A DNA stretch of 64,000 bases from Acidiphilium sp. (GTDB lineage Bacteria > Pseudomonadota > Alphaproteobacteria > Acetobacterales > Acetobacteraceae). Shown here piece after piece: positions 44,539 to 53,460 of the stretch. Within the stretch, counting starts at the first letter, position 1. Each line of letters opens with the position of its first letter. A model generated the notes under the pieces. The model worked only from the letters and a program-made list of their open reading frames with translations, was not told where the DNA came from and made no database searches. A program made the position numbers and the translations under genes. Location: the NCBI GenBank assembly GCA_028688905.1, contig JAQTXH010000003.1, positions 1-64,000 of the forward strand, in the 5' to 3' direction.

Positions 44539-46467
44539 ATGCCTGATGCTATTGCCAACGTGAGCAAATATCCAGACTATTACGCCGCTTGGCGGAGCGA
44601 TCCCGAAGCCTATTGGCGCAAGGCCGCCGAGACGATCGACTGGATCAAGCCGTTCGACCAGGTATTCGACCCGCAGATCGGCCCGTTCGGGGTTTGGTTT
44701 CCCGGCGGCGTGATGAACACCTCGGCTAATTGTCTAGACCGGCATGTCGACCATGGTGCCGGGGATCGCATCGCCATTATTTGGGATAGCGCGATGGAAG
44801 GGCGCATCGAGCGCTACACCTATCGTGCTCTGCGCGACAGAGTGGCGAAGGTGGCCGGTGCGCTGGCCGCTCGTGGCATCGCCAAGGGCGATCGCGTGGT
44901 CATTTATATGCCGATGGTTCCGGAAGCGGCGATCGCCATGCTCGCCTGCGCCCGGCTTGGGGCGATCCATTCGGTGGTGTTCGGCGGCTTTGCCGCGCCG
45001 GAACTTGCGGCACGGATCGACGCCGCTCGGCCAAAGCTCATCATCGCGGCGTCCTGCGGGCTCGAACCCGGCCGGATCGTGGCCTACAAACCCATCCTGG
45101 ATGACGCGATCGCCCGTGCGACCCATAAGCCGGCGCGTTGCCTGATCTTCCAGCGCACCGCCGCACCGGCAACCATGATCGCCGGTCGTGACGAAGGCTA
45201 TCTCGAAGCCGAAGCCGCCGCCACACCGCACGACCCGGTCCCGGTCGCTGCGACCGATCCGCTCTATGTGCTCTACACGTCCGGTACCACCGGCAAACCC
45301 AAGGGCATCGTCCGCGACAATGGTGGTCACGCCGTGGCACTCGCGGCGTCGATCCCGCTGATTTTCGATGTGCATTCGGGCCAGGGTGCCGCGAGCGAGG
45401 TGATGTGGACGGCGTCGGACGTCGGCTGGGTCGTTGGACATAGCTATATCGTCTATGGGCCGCTGCTGGCCGGGGTGACCACGCTCATGTACGAAGGCAA
45501 ACCGGTCGGTACGCCCGACGCGGGGGCATTTTGGCGGGTTTGTGCCGAGCATCACGTCAAGACCCTGTTCACCGCGCCGACGGCGCTGCGGGCGATCAAG
45601 CAGCAGGATTCCGAAGGCAAGCTGCTGGCCCCCTACAATCTTTCGAAGCTCGAAGCCTTGTTCCTGGCCGGCGAACGTTGCGACCCGCCGACCGCCAAAT
45701 GGATCGCGGCCCTCCTTGAAAAGCCGGTGATCGATAATTGGTGGCAGACCGAAACCGGCTGGCCGATCAGCGCGCGGTTTCGCGGCCTTGGACTTACGGT
45801 CTTCAAGCCCGGCTCCGGGGGCCGGCCGTGTCCTGGATATGATGTGCAGGTACTCGATGAATCTGGGCAGCCGAACCCGCCCGGCGAGGTTGGTGCCCTG
45901 GTCATACGCCTGCCGTTACCACCCGGCTGCGCGCCGACGCTCTGGCAGGATGATGCCGGCTATCGCCGTGCCTATCTGGAAGCCTATCCCGGCTGGTATT
46001 GCACGGGCGACGCCGGCATGGTCGATGCGGACGGCGATGTCTGGGTCATGGGGCGCACCGACGACATCATCAACGTCGCTGGTCATCGCCTGTCGACCGG
46101 TGCGATGGAGGAGGTGCTGGCATCGCACCCTGATGTCGCGGAATGCGCGGTGATCGGCAAGCCGGACGCGATCAAGGGCGAGGTGCCGCTCGGCCTCGTG
46201 GTGCTGAAGTCGGGGGTGAACCGCGATCATGCGACAATCCAGAAGGAGTTGGTCAAGCTGGTGCGCGAGTGCATCGGCCCGGTCGCCGCCTTCAAGGACG
46301 CGTTGGTCGTGCCGCGGTTGCCGAAAACCCGCTCCGGCAAAATTCTGCGCGCGACGATGCGGCAGATGGCGGGCGGCGCGAACCCGGTGGTGCCCCCCAC
46401 CATTGAGGATGCGGCGGTGCTCGATCAGATCGCAGCGCTCCTTAAGGTCACGAGCCATATTGCTTGA
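44539..46467 (+). CDS. prpE: Propionyl-CoA synthetase PrpE
   Basis: A 642-residue acyl-CoA synthetase with the ACS N-terminal segment, the P-loop LYTSGTTGKPKGIVRD, the propionate-type substrate region (ASDVGWVVGHSYIVYGPL), a WWQTETGWPI motif, and the C-terminal catalytic lysine in KTRSGKILRATMRQ. It activates propionate with ATP and CoA. It starts four bases after mmoG (or at ATG 44518, overlapping it), so it is almost certainly co-transcribed with the alkane monooxygenase. The last codons and stop lie in a repeated ~105-bp element. Confidence 0.9.
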   Translation: MPDAIANVSKYPDYYAAWRSDPEAYWRKAAETIDWIKPFDQVFDPQIGPFGVWFPGGVMNTSANCLDRHVDHGAGDRIAIIWDSAMEGRIERYTYRALRDRVAKVAGALAARGIAKGDRVVIYMPMVPEAAIAMLACARLGAIHSVVFGGFAAPELAARIDAARPKLIIAASCGLEPGRIVAYKPILDDAIARATHKPARCLIFQRTAAPATMIAGRDEGYLEAEAAATPHDPVPVAATDPLYVLYTSGTTGKPKGIVRDNGGHAVALAASIPLIFDVHSGQGAASEVMWTASDVGWVVGHSYIVYGPLLAGVTTLMYEGKPVGTPDAGAFWRVCAEHHVKTLFTAPTALRAIKQQDSEGKLLAPYNLSKLEALFLAGERCDPPTAKWIAALLEKPVIDNWWQTETGWPISARFRGLGLTVFKPGSGGRPCPGYDVQVLDESGQPNPPGEVGALVIRLPLPPGCAPTLWQDDAGYRRAYLEAYPGWYCTGDAGMVDADGDVWVMGRTDDIINVAGHRLSTGAMEEVLASHPDVAECAVIGKPDAIKGEVPLGLVVLKSGVNRDHATIQKELVKLVRECIGPVAAFKDALVVPRLPKTRSGKILRATMRQMAGGANPVVPPTIEDAAVLDQIAALLKVTSHIA

Positions 46468-46555
46468 GGTTGACGCACCTGCGGCAATCGAATGCGATGA
46501 AATTTCTTGCAAAAATAGGGATAGAGCCTGTTCGTCCCTGAAACGATCAGGCTCT
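46452..46555 (-). repeat. 105-bp repeat, copy 1 (minus orientation), with terminator-like hairpin
   Basis: Read on the minus strand this matches 53356-53460 at roughly 85 percent by eye. It contains the hairpin AGAGCCTG...CAGGCTCT (46523-46530 and 46548-46555), which lies between the convergent prpE and regulator genes and may end both transcripts. It overlaps the last codons of prpE. It looks like a small mobile repeat or the end of an insertion sequence. Confidence 0.7.
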
Positions 46556-46570
46556 GATCCGTCGGGGGCC

Positions 46571-48001
46571 TCACCCTTCCAGAATGCGATAGGGTACGAC
46601 ACCGCGCTCGACCGATCCGACGTCGAGCGCCCGCCCCACCGGCGGTAGCGCACGGTGCCGGCAGGTGGTGCGCGCGCAGATGCGGCACCCTGGCCCGATC
46701 AGATCGACCGTCTCGGAGGCGTGCAGATCGAGTCCGGCGGCATAGACGGTCCGGGCAGCGAATTCGATCTCGCAGCCGAGGCCGACTGCCACCACGCGGG
46801 GCCGGCTCAAATACGATCCGCCCGCGTGGCCAACCGTGCGGGCAACGCTGAGATAGGTGACATCGTCCGGCGTGCGGGCGAGTTGCACCAGGATGCGCCC
46901 CGGCTGGGCAAACGCCTGGTACACATTCCACAGCGGGCAGGGGCCGCCGAAGCGGTCGAATTGAAATCGCGTCGCGCTCGAACGCTTGAGCACATTGCCG
47001 GAAGCGTCGGTCTTGAGAAAAAAGAACGGAATTCCCTCGAACCCAGGCCGCTGCAACGTACTCAACCGATGGCAGACCTGCTCGAAGCTGGTGCGAAATG
47101 TCGTTTGCAGGCGCTGAATATCGTAGCGCATCGCTTCGGCCTGTTGCAGAAAGCGGCGATATGGCATGATCAGGGCACCGGCGAAATAATTCGCGAGCGC
47201 CACCCTGGCGAGGGCGCGCGCCGTATCCGACGAGAGATTGGCGCGGCGAACGATCCGGCCGATCAGCCGCCCGTGCTGCAATAACCCGATCACGTGCGCG
47301 ATGCAGAACGCCCGGGTCTCGGGCGTCATTTCCTCGGCCATGTGCAGCACCAGGCCGCGCCGGTCGAGTTGCCAGAGTGTACCCTTGTGCAGAAAGCCGG
47401 GTGCATTGCGCAGCCGGACCCGATGCTCGCGCAGCAGCAGCGCTTCCAGATCGGTCTGGCGGGCCGCCGGCGCGAGGTCGCCTTGCTCGGTCATCGCTTC
47501 AGCGACCCGGTCGAGGTCATGGACATAGTTGCGCTGCGATTGCACCCAGTCGCGCACTTCATCGTAAGGCGGCCGGGGCGTGTTCTCGGATTGGTCGGCA
47601 AACGCCGCCTTGGTTTGCAGCATCGCCTGGCGGTCGGCGAGGGTGCGGTAGGCACCGTAGAGGGCGAGGAACCGCTCGGTCAGATCCGGTGCGTCGCGCA
47701 CCGCCGCCCGCGCGACCGCCAAACTCAGGGTCGCGTGACCGAAAATCGGATCGGCGCTCACCGTGCAGAGGTCTGCGGCCTGGCGCAGATTGTCCGGGCT
47801 GCCGAAGTAGGTTGGTGCGACGCCGAACAGGGCGGCAATCGCCGGCAGTGACCGCGCCGGGATCGGCCGCCGATCGCTCTCGATCTGATTGAGGTAGCTT
47901 GGCGATAGGCCGAGCTTCACCGCGAGATGCGCCTGCCGCATCACGGCGTCTTCGCGCAGCTTCCGGAGCCGCGCTCCCGCATAGAGTTTCTGATCCCGCA
48001 T
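46571..48001 (-). CDS. Short-chain fatty acid responsive XRE regulator (ScfR/RamB/PrpR family)
   Basis: A 476-residue regulator: an N-terminal HTH (LRKLREDAVMRQAHLAVKLG, then LSPSYLNQIESDRR), a central IrrE-like region, and a C-terminal DUF2083 domain ending in GCRICARTTCRHRA, where the clustered cysteines resemble the iron-sulfur site of mycobacterial PrpR. Family members bind acyl-CoA and control glyoxylate or methylcitrate genes. It is divergent from prpD, and a TTTGCAAA operator sits just upstream of its own start. It most likely controls prpDCB. Confidence 0.85.
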   Translation of the reverse strand: MRDQKLYAGARLRKLREDAVMRQAHLAVKLGLSPSYLNQIESDRRPIPARSLPAIAALFGVAPTYFGSPDNLRQAADLCTVSADPIFGHATLSLAVARAAVRDAPDLTERFLALYGAYRTLADRQAMLQTKAAFADQSENTPRPPYDEVRDWVQSQRNYVHDLDRVAEAMTEQGDLAPAARQTDLEALLLREHRVRLRNAPGFLHKGTLWQLDRRGLVLHMAEEMTPETRAFCIAHVIGLLQHGRLIGRIVRRANLSSDTARALARVALANYFAGALIMPYRRFLQQAEAMRYDIQRLQTTFRTSFEQVCHRLSTLQRPGFEGIPFFFLKTDASGNVLKRSSATRFQFDRFGGPCPLWNVYQAFAQPGRILVQLARTPDDVTYLSVARTVGHAGGSYLSRPRVVAVGLGCEIEFAARTVYAAGLDLHASETVDLIGPGCRICARTTCRHRALPPVGRALDVGSVERGVVPYRILEG

Positions 48002-48006
48002 GACCT

Positions 48007-48022
48007 TGGCAAAGTTTGCAAA
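48007..48022. promoter_or_regulatory. TTTGCAAA operator between the regulator and prpD
   Basis: TTGGCAAAGTTTGCAAA includes the palindrome TTTGCAAA (48015-48022), the core recognised by RamB/PrpR-type regulators (remembered RamB motif AAACTTTGCAAA). A weaker TTTGGAAACAAA lies at 48035-48046. Position next to the start of the divergent regulator gene suggests autoregulation plus prpD control. Confidence 0.6.
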
Positions 48023-48120
48023 TGGGCCGATAAATTTGGAAACAAATTACAAGTTTTCGCTGTCCATGTCACATAACATCAGCGAAAATCATAGCCATCG
48101 AACCAACCGCTTGCCAACAT

Positions 48121-49632
48121 ATGGAAACGCAAATGAAATTGCACGACGTCAGGGTCCACCCTTCGAAGTCTTTGCTCAAACGCGAGGATCAACTGGCCTG
48201 GAAACTCGCCGGCGTCGCGGCTGACAAGGTTGCGGTCGAGACGGACGTGACCGCGATGATCATCAACCGGATCATCGACAACGCGTCGGTAGCGATCGCG
48301 TCGATCAATCGCGCGCCGATTGTCGCGGCACGGGGAGCGGCGCTGGGGCACAGCAAACACGGCGGTGCGATGCTGTTCGGCCTGCCGGCAAGCAAAACGG
48401 TCAGCCCCGAGTGGGCGGCCTGGGCGAACGGTACGGCGGTGCGCGAGCTTGACTATCATGACACGTTCCTTGCCGCCGATTACTCGCATCCGGGCGATAA
48501 CATTCCGCCGATTTTAGCGGTGGCGCAGAGCATGCAATGCAATGGGCGCGATCTGATCCGGGGCATCGCCACCGGGTATGAAATCCAGATCGATCTGGTA
48601 CGCGCCATTTGTCTGCACGAGTGGAAGAAGGACCATATCGCGCATCTCGCCCCCGCGCAGGCCGCCGGGGTCGGCACTCTGCTCGGCCTCAAACAGGAGG
48701 TGATTTACCAAGCCGTGCAGCAGGCGGTGCATGTCAGCTTCACGACGCGCCAATCGCGCAAGGGCGAGATCAGTTCGTGGAAGGCGTTCGCCCCCGCGCA
48801 CGCCGGTAAACTCGCGATCGAGGCGGTGGATCGCGCCATGCGTGGCGAGGGGGCACCCAGCCCGATTTATGAAGGCGAGGACAGCGTGATCGCCTGGATG
48901 CTCGGGGGCAAGGACGCGGTGTATCAGGTGCCGCTGCCCGACGAAGGCGAGGCCAAGCGCGCGATCATGGACAGCTATACCAAGGAGCACTCGGCGGAGT
49001 ATCAGAGCCAGGCGCTGATCGATCTCGCGTTCCGCATGCGCGAAAAGATCGAGAATTTCGGGGCAATCACGAAAATCACCATCCACACCTCGCATCACAC
49101 CCACTACGTGATCGGCACCGGAGCCAACGACCCGCAAAAGATGGACCCGACGGCCTCGCGCGAAACGCTCGATCATTCGATCATGTATATTTTCGCGGTC
49201 GCCCTGCAGGATGGGCGCTGGCACCACGTGGACAGTTACGCGCCCGAGCGCGCGCAACGCGCCGATACGGTTGCTTTGTGGCACAAGATCGAAACCTGCG
49301 AAGACCTTGAATGGACGAGACGTTATCACGCGATCGATCCGAATGAAAAAGCCTTCGGGGGCCGGGTAGAAATTCACTTCAAGGACGGTTCGACCCTGAC
49401 CGATGAAATGGCCGTCGCGAATGCCCATTCGCTGGGTGCGAAACCGTTCGCGCGCGAGGACTATATCCGCAAGTTCGAGACGCTGACCGGCGGCATCATT
49501 TCGGCGCGGGAATCGGCACGGTTCCTGGAGGCGGTTCAGGAGTTGCCGAAGCTGCCAGCCGGCGCGCTTGACCGGTTGAACGTGGCGCTGCCGGCGGACG
49601 CGCTGACGGAGAGCGTGGCGGGAATTTTTTGA
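48121..49632 (+). CDS. prpD: 2-Methylcitrate dehydratase PrpD
   Basis: A 503-residue MmgE/PrpD-family protein of the length of true PrpD (about 480-500). Visible motifs are [52 protein letters not shown] and [16 protein letters not shown]. It dehydrates 2-methylcitrate to 2-methylaconitate, later hydrated by an aconitase not encoded here. ATG 48121 has a poor ribosome-binding site; ATG 48133 is possible. It begins the prpDCB operon. Confidence 0.9.
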   Translation: METQMKLHDVRVHPSKSLLKREDQLAWKLAGVAADKVAVETDVTAMIINRIIDNASVAIASINRAPIVAARGAALGHSKHGGAMLFGLPASKTVSPEWAAWANGTAVRELDYHDTFLAADYSHPGDNIPPILAVAQSMQCNGRDLIRGIATGYEIQIDLVRAICLHEWKKDHIAHLAPAQAAGVGTLLGLKQEVIYQAVQQAVHVSFTTRQSRKGEISSWKAFAPAHAGKLAIEAVDRAMRGEGAPSPIYEGEDSVIAWMLGGKDAVYQVPLPDEGEAKRAIMDSYTKEHSAEYQSQALIDLAFRMREKIENFGAITKITIHTSHHTHYVIGTGANDPQKMDPTASRETLDHSIMYIFAVALQDGRWHHVDSYAPERAQRADTVALWHKIETCEDLEWTRRYHAIDPNEKAFGGRVEIHFKDGSTLTDEMAVANAHSLGAKPFAREDYIRKFETLTGGIISARESARFLEAVQELPKLPAGALDRLNVALPADALTESVAGIF

Positions 49633-49658
49633 GCGGGATGGGGAAAGGGAATAGTGCG

Positions 49659-50807
49659 ATGAATGAAAACACGGCACCGAAACCGAAAAAATCGGTGGCA
49701 CTCTCGGGTGTTGTCGCCGGAAACACCGCGCTTTGCAGCGTCGGACTCACCGGCAACGATCTGCATTATCGCGGTTATGACATCCTCGATATCGCCGAGA
49801 GTTGCCGTTTCGAGGAGATCGCGCATTTGCTGGTGCATGGCACGCTGCCCAACCAGGCCGAACTCGATGCGTATCAGGAAAAGCTGCGCGGTTTGCGAGG
49901 AATTCCGGCATCGGTGAAGCGGGTGTTGGAGGCGATTCCGGCGGCTGCGCATCCGATGGACGTGATGCGCAGTGCAGTCTCTACCCTGGGCTGCATTCTG
50001 CCAGAGGCGCATGATCACAATGCCGCCGGCGCGCGCGATATCGCGGACCGCCTGATGGCGTCACTGGGTTCGATGCTGCTATATTGGTATCACTATTCGA
50101 CCAACGGCAAACGGATCGACGTCGAGACCGCCGATACCACAATTGGCGGGCATTTCCTGCATCTTTTGCACGGGCGCATCCCGGATGAGGATTGGGTACG
50201 GGCGATGCATATCTCGCTCATTCTCTATGCCGAGCACGAGTTCAACGCCTCGACGTTTGCCGCCCGCGTCGTCGCCGGCACCGGATCGGATATGTATTCC
50301 GCGATCACCGCCGGCATCGGCGCGTTACGTGGCCCGAAGCACGGCGGGGCCAACGAAGCGGCGTTCGAGGTGCAGAAGCGCTACGCGACGCCGGACGAGG
50401 CGGAGGCCGATATTCGCCGCCGGATCGAGGCGCGCGAGGTAATCATCGGCTTCGGCCATCCGGTCTATACCATCGCTGATCCCCGCAATGTGGTGATCAA
50501 GCGGGTGGCGCGCAGCTTGTCGGAAAAATCCGGCTCGCTCAAAATGGTTTCGATCGCCGAGCGGATCGAAACCGTCATGCAGCAGACCAAGAAGATGTTT
50601 CCCAATCTCGATTGGTTCAGTGCGGTGTCCTATCACATGATGGGGGTACCCACCGCGATGTTCACACCGCTTTTTGTGATCGCCCGGACCTCGGGGTGGA
50701 GCGCGCATGTGATCGAACAGCGGATCGACAACAAGATCATCCGCCCGTCCGCGAATTATGTCGGCCCGGACGACTTGCCGTTTGCCCCGATCGAGCAGCG
50801 CGGATGA
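49659..50807 (+). CDS. prpC: 2-Methylcitrate synthase PrpC
   Basis: A 382-residue citrate synthase-fold protein with the short PrpC form: [19 protein letters not shown] near the start, active-site regions [27 protein letters not shown] and IGFGHPVY, and the conserved C-terminal arginine region. It condenses propionyl-CoA with oxaloacetate. ATG 49659 follows GAAAGGGA. It is 26 bp after prpD and 10 bp before prpB. Confidence 0.9.
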   Translation: MNENTAPKPKKSVALSGVVAGNTALCSVGLTGNDLHYRGYDILDIAESCRFEEIAHLLVHGTLPNQAELDAYQEKLRGLRGIPASVKRVLEAIPAAAHPMDVMRSAVSTLGCILPEAHDHNAAGARDIADRLMASLGSMLLYWYHYSTNGKRIDVETADTTIGGHFLHLLHGRIPDEDWVRAMHISLILYAEHEFNASTFAARVVAGTGSDMYSAITAGIGALRGPKHGGANEAAFEVQKRYATPDEAEADIRRRIEAREVIIGFGHPVYTIADPRNVVIKRVARSLSEKSGSLKMVSIAERIETVMQQTKKMFPNLDWFSAVSYHMMGVPTAMFTPLFVIARTSGWSAHVIEQRIDNKIIRPSANYVGPDDLPFAPIEQRG

Positions 50808-50817
50808 GGAGAGCATC

Positions 50818-51738
50818 ATGACGTATTTAAGCGCGCACGATCTGCCGGCCAGCCCGGCGGGCCTGCGGTTTCGAAATCTGATGGATCGGCAAGGGATCTT
50901 GCAAATCCCCGGTGCCCATAACGGCCTCGCGGCGCAACAAGCCAAGCAGGCCGGATTCGAGGCGTGCTACCTGTCGGGTGCCGCGATGACCGCCTCGATG
51001 GGGTTGCCCGATCTCGGTATCATCACGATCGACGAGGTGTGCTTTTTCATCCGCCAGGTGGCGCGGGCGTCCGGCCTGCCGGTGCTGGTGGATGGCGATA
51101 CCGGCTATGGTGAGGCGTTGAACGTGATGCACATGGTCCGCAGCTTTGAGGACGCGGGTGCCGGTGCGGTTCACATCGAAGATCAATTGCTCCCGAAAAA
51201 ATGCGGTCATCTCAACGACAAAAAGCTGGCCACTCCGCATGACATGGCCACGAAGGTCGCGGCGGCGGCGCAGGCACGGCGACATCTGGTCATTATCGCG
51301 CGCACCGATGCGGCGGCGAGCGAAGGGATCGACGGCGCGGTGGCGCGCGCGAAGCTTTATGTCGAGGCTGGGGCGGATGCGATCTTTCCTGAAGCCCTGT
51401 ATGATGCCGAGATGTTTGCTGAATTCGCGCGGCGCATGCAAGGCGTGAAACTGCTCGCCAACATGACCGAATTCGGTCGCACCCCATTTTTCACCGCGAG
51501 CGAATTCGAGTCTATGGGCTACGAAATGGTGATGTGGCCGGTCACGTCGCTGCGGGTGGCGGCGAGGGCGGTTGGCAATTTATACGCCGCGATCAAGCGC
51601 GACGGCGGCGCACAGAATTGCGTCGGTGCGATGCAGACGCGGACGGAACTTTATGAAACCATCGACTACGCGGGGTTCGAGGCGCTTGATGCGACGATCG
51701 TAAAGACCGTCGTGCCGAAGGGCATGCCACAGCATTAG
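50818..51738 (+). CDS. prpB: 2-Methylisocitrate lyase PrpB
   Basis: A 306-residue member of the isocitrate lyase/PEP mutase superfamily: SGAAMTASMGLPDLGI, VLVDGDTGYGEALNV (metal-binding Asp), HIEDQLLPKKCGHL with the catalytic cysteine of the KKCGH loop, and ANMTEFGRTPFF. It splits 2-methylisocitrate into pyruvate and succinate, closing the methylcitrate cycle. ATG 50818 follows GAGGAGAG. Confidence 0.93.
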   Translation: MTYLSAHDLPASPAGLRFRNLMDRQGILQIPGAHNGLAAQQAKQAGFEACYLSGAAMTASMGLPDLGIITIDEVCFFIRQVARASGLPVLVDGDTGYGEALNVMHMVRSFEDAGAGAVHIEDQLLPKKCGHLNDKKLATPHDMATKVAAAAQARRHLVIIARTDAAASEGIDGAVARAKLYVEAGADAIFPEALYDAEMFAEFARRMQGVKLLANMTEFGRTPFFTASEFESMGYEMVMWPVTSLRVAARAVGNLYAAIKRDGGAQNCVGAMQTRTELYETIDYAGFEALDATIVKTVVPKGMPQH

Positions 51739-51805
51739 GGCGGCTGCATGTTCAATGAACCGGCTCGACTCTTTCTTTTATGAGCAATTTCAGACAGGGG
51801 TGTCC

Positions 51806-52852
51806 ATGAGCGATTCCGACGTGCTGATCAGGATTGTTGGCCAGTGGGGTCATATTACGCTGAACCGCCCGCGCGCATTGAATGCACTGACTTTTGCGAT
51901 GTGCAATGCCATCGACGACGCGCTAGCGGCCTGGACGCGGGATTCCGGTGTGCTCGGTGTGCTGATCGATGGCGCGGGCGAACGCGGATTCTGCGCGGGT
52001 GCCGACATCCGGGCCTTGTACGACGCCATCCGCAAGGGTGAGGTCGCTCAGGCCGATGTGTTTTTCGCGCGGGAATATCGGTTGAACGCCCGCATCGCCA
52101 AATTTCCCAAGCCCTACATCGCCTTGATGGACGGCCTCACCATGGGCGGCGGCGTCGGTTTGTCGGCGCATGGCTCGCACCGGGTGGTGAGCGAACGCAC
52201 CGTGCTCGCGATGCCGGAGGTCGGCATCGGGTTTATCCCCGATGTCGGCGCGACCTATCTGCTCGGTCGGGTACCGGATAATCTGGGTACCCATGCGGCC
52301 TTGACGGCAATGCGGCTGACGGGGGCGGATTCCATAGCGATCGGGCTTGCTGATTATTATGTTCCCGGGCAACTGCTCGATGATCTGCGACAGCGCGTGC
52401 TGACCGCACCATCGGCAGATCATGCGGTGGCGGCATTGCGCGCGTGCGCGACAGCACCGCCGGCCAGCGCGTTGTTAGAGCAACGCGGGTGGACCCAGTC
52501 CTGTTATGATCATGCATCGATCGATGATATTCTGGTGGCACTCGGCAACGGCGGTGAAGCGGCGCACATGGCGCGTACGGTGATTGCGGCGCAATCGCCG
52601 ACCGCGATCAAGCTCACGCTGCGTGCCTTGCGGGCCGGGCGCGGCTACAATGCGGTGGAGCCTTGTTTGCAGCAGGAATACCGCGTGGCCCTGCGTTGCA
52701 TGCGCGCGCCTGACTTCACCGAAGGCGTGCGTGCCGCGGTGGTGGACAAGGACCGGACGCCCCATTGGCAGCCCGACAGTTTGGCGCAGGTCGATGAAGC
52801 GACGCTTGACCGATATTTCGCGCCGCTCGGTGCTGCGGAGTTGCTGTTCTGA
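51806..52852 (+). CDS. 3-Hydroxyisobutyryl-CoA hydrolase
   Basis: A 348-residue crotonase-superfamily enzyme of the HIBCH type, longer than enoyl-CoA hydratases. GFCAGADIRALYDAIRKG, the oxyanion region MDGLTMGGGVGLSAHG and MPEVGIGFIPDVGATYLLGR are typical, as is the C-terminal EGVRAAVVDKDRTPHWQP. It hydrolyses 3-hydroxyisobutyryl-CoA in valine catabolism, whose later product is propionyl-CoA. ATG 51806 is chosen; an upstream in-frame ATG at 51755 is possible. The next valine-pathway gene is only a fragment. Confidence 0.85.
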   Translation: MSDSDVLIRIVGQWGHITLNRPRALNALTFAMCNAIDDALAAWTRDSGVLGVLIDGAGERGFCAGADIRALYDAIRKGEVAQADVFFAREYRLNARIAKFPKPYIALMDGLTMGGGVGLSAHGSHRVVSERTVLAMPEVGIGFIPDVGATYLLGRVPDNLGTHAALTAMRLTGADSIAIGLADYYVPGQLLDDLRQRVLTAPSADHAVAALRACATAPPASALLEQRGWTQSCYDHASIDDILVALGNGGEAAHMARTVIAAQSPTAIKLTLRALRAGRGYNAVEPCLQQEYRVALRCMRAPDFTEGVRAAVVDKDRTPHWQPDSLAQVDEATLDRYFAPLGAAELLF

Positions 52853-52875
52853 CAAAAGACAAGGATGAGGCAAGA

Positions 52876-52911
52876 ATGGCACGGATCGGATTTATCGGCT
52901 TGGGCAACATG
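52876..52911 (+). pseudogene. mmsB: 3-Hydroxyisobutyrate dehydrogenase, N-terminal fragment
   Basis: Twelve codons (MARIGFIGLGNM) match the NAD-binding start of MmsB, with a GGATGAGGC ribosome-binding region upstream. The sequence then switches abruptly into the reverse strand of a DUF4236 gene. A deletion or recombination removed the rest. In the intact pathway MmsB follows the HIBCH hydrolase, so the gene order supports the identification. Confidence 0.7.
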
Positions 52912-53065
52912 TGCAGCCCGATCGTCACGCGCTTGCCCCGGCCGAGATTGAGCGTCGCTCCCGGCACCCCCACCGAAACGCTCGCCCCGCGCCGCGAAAC
53001 GTTCAACCGCAATCCCGGCGCAATCCCGGCGCAATTTTCAACCGGCGGCGAAATCGTAATCCCAT
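52912..53065 (-). pseudogene. DUF4236 protein, frameshifted and truncated
   Basis: On the minus strand from ATG 53065 the frame reads MGLRFRRRLKIAPGLR, then is thrown out of frame by an 11-bp tandem duplication (CAATCCCGGCG at 53010-53020 and 53021-53031). The other frame continues with LNVSRRGASVSVGVPGATLN, completing the DUF4236 pattern, before being cut at the junction with the mmsB fragment. Both convergent genes thus lost their 3' ends at one breakpoint near 52911. Confidence 0.65.
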
Positions 53066-53199
53066 CGTCCAGTCCCCTGTCTAGAACGTGTCACGAACAA
53101 ACTGCACGGATCACGGCACATTTTCGCGGAGTGTTCCGTACCATGGCGGATCGTGCTCTTGCATCGAATCAGGCTAAAGGCTAGGGAAACCCGATCAGT

Positions 53200-53274
53200 G
53201 GGCGCGTAGCTCAGCGGTAGAGCATCGCCTTGACATGGCGGGGGTCACAGGTTCAATCCCTGTCGCGCCCACCA
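53200..53274 (+). tRNA. tRNA-Val (GAC)
   Basis: A complete cloverleaf: acceptor GGGCGCG pairing with CGCGCCC, D arm with AGCTCAGCGGTAGAGC, anticodon stem TCGCC/GGCGG around the loop TTGACAT (anticodon GAC at 53232-53234), T arm with GGTTCAATCCC, discriminator A and an encoded CCA at 53272-53274. A hairpin follows at once. Confidence 0.95.
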
Positions 53275-53301
53275 CGATTTCAATAACTTACAGGAAATCG
53301 T
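53274..53301 (+). terminator. Hairpin after tRNA-Val
   Basis: ACGATTTC (53274-53281) pairs perfectly with GAAATCGT (53294-53301) across a 12-base loop, directly after the CCA end. It is a plausible terminator although no T run follows. Confidence 0.55.
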
Positions 53302-53355
53302 GCCCCGCCTCCAAAATTCTGGCAGCCACCAAGCAACTGGCATGCGGTGGCTCCA

Positions 53356-53460
53356 AGAGCCTGATCGTTTAAGGACGAACAGGCTCTATCTTCATTTTTT
53401 TTCGAGCAATTTCATTGCATTCGGTTGCCGCAGGGGCGTCAACCTCAGGCAATATTGCTC
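53356..53460 (+). repeat. 105-bp repeat, copy 2 (plus orientation)
   Basis: Inverted relative to 46452-46555 and about 85 percent alike by eye. It starts with the hairpin AGAGCCTG...CAGGCTCT (53356-53363 and 53380-53387) and continues through GCGTCAACCTC to CAATATTGCTC. It lies 82 bp downstream of tRNA-Val. The two copies enclose about 7 kb with the regulator, prpDCB and the tRNA. Confidence 0.7.

Noticed and set aside
53200-53460. tRNA-Val as an integration site for a genomic island
   Set aside because: No integrase gene and no duplicated tRNA 3' end were found in the window; the nearby inverted repeat does not match the tRNA.
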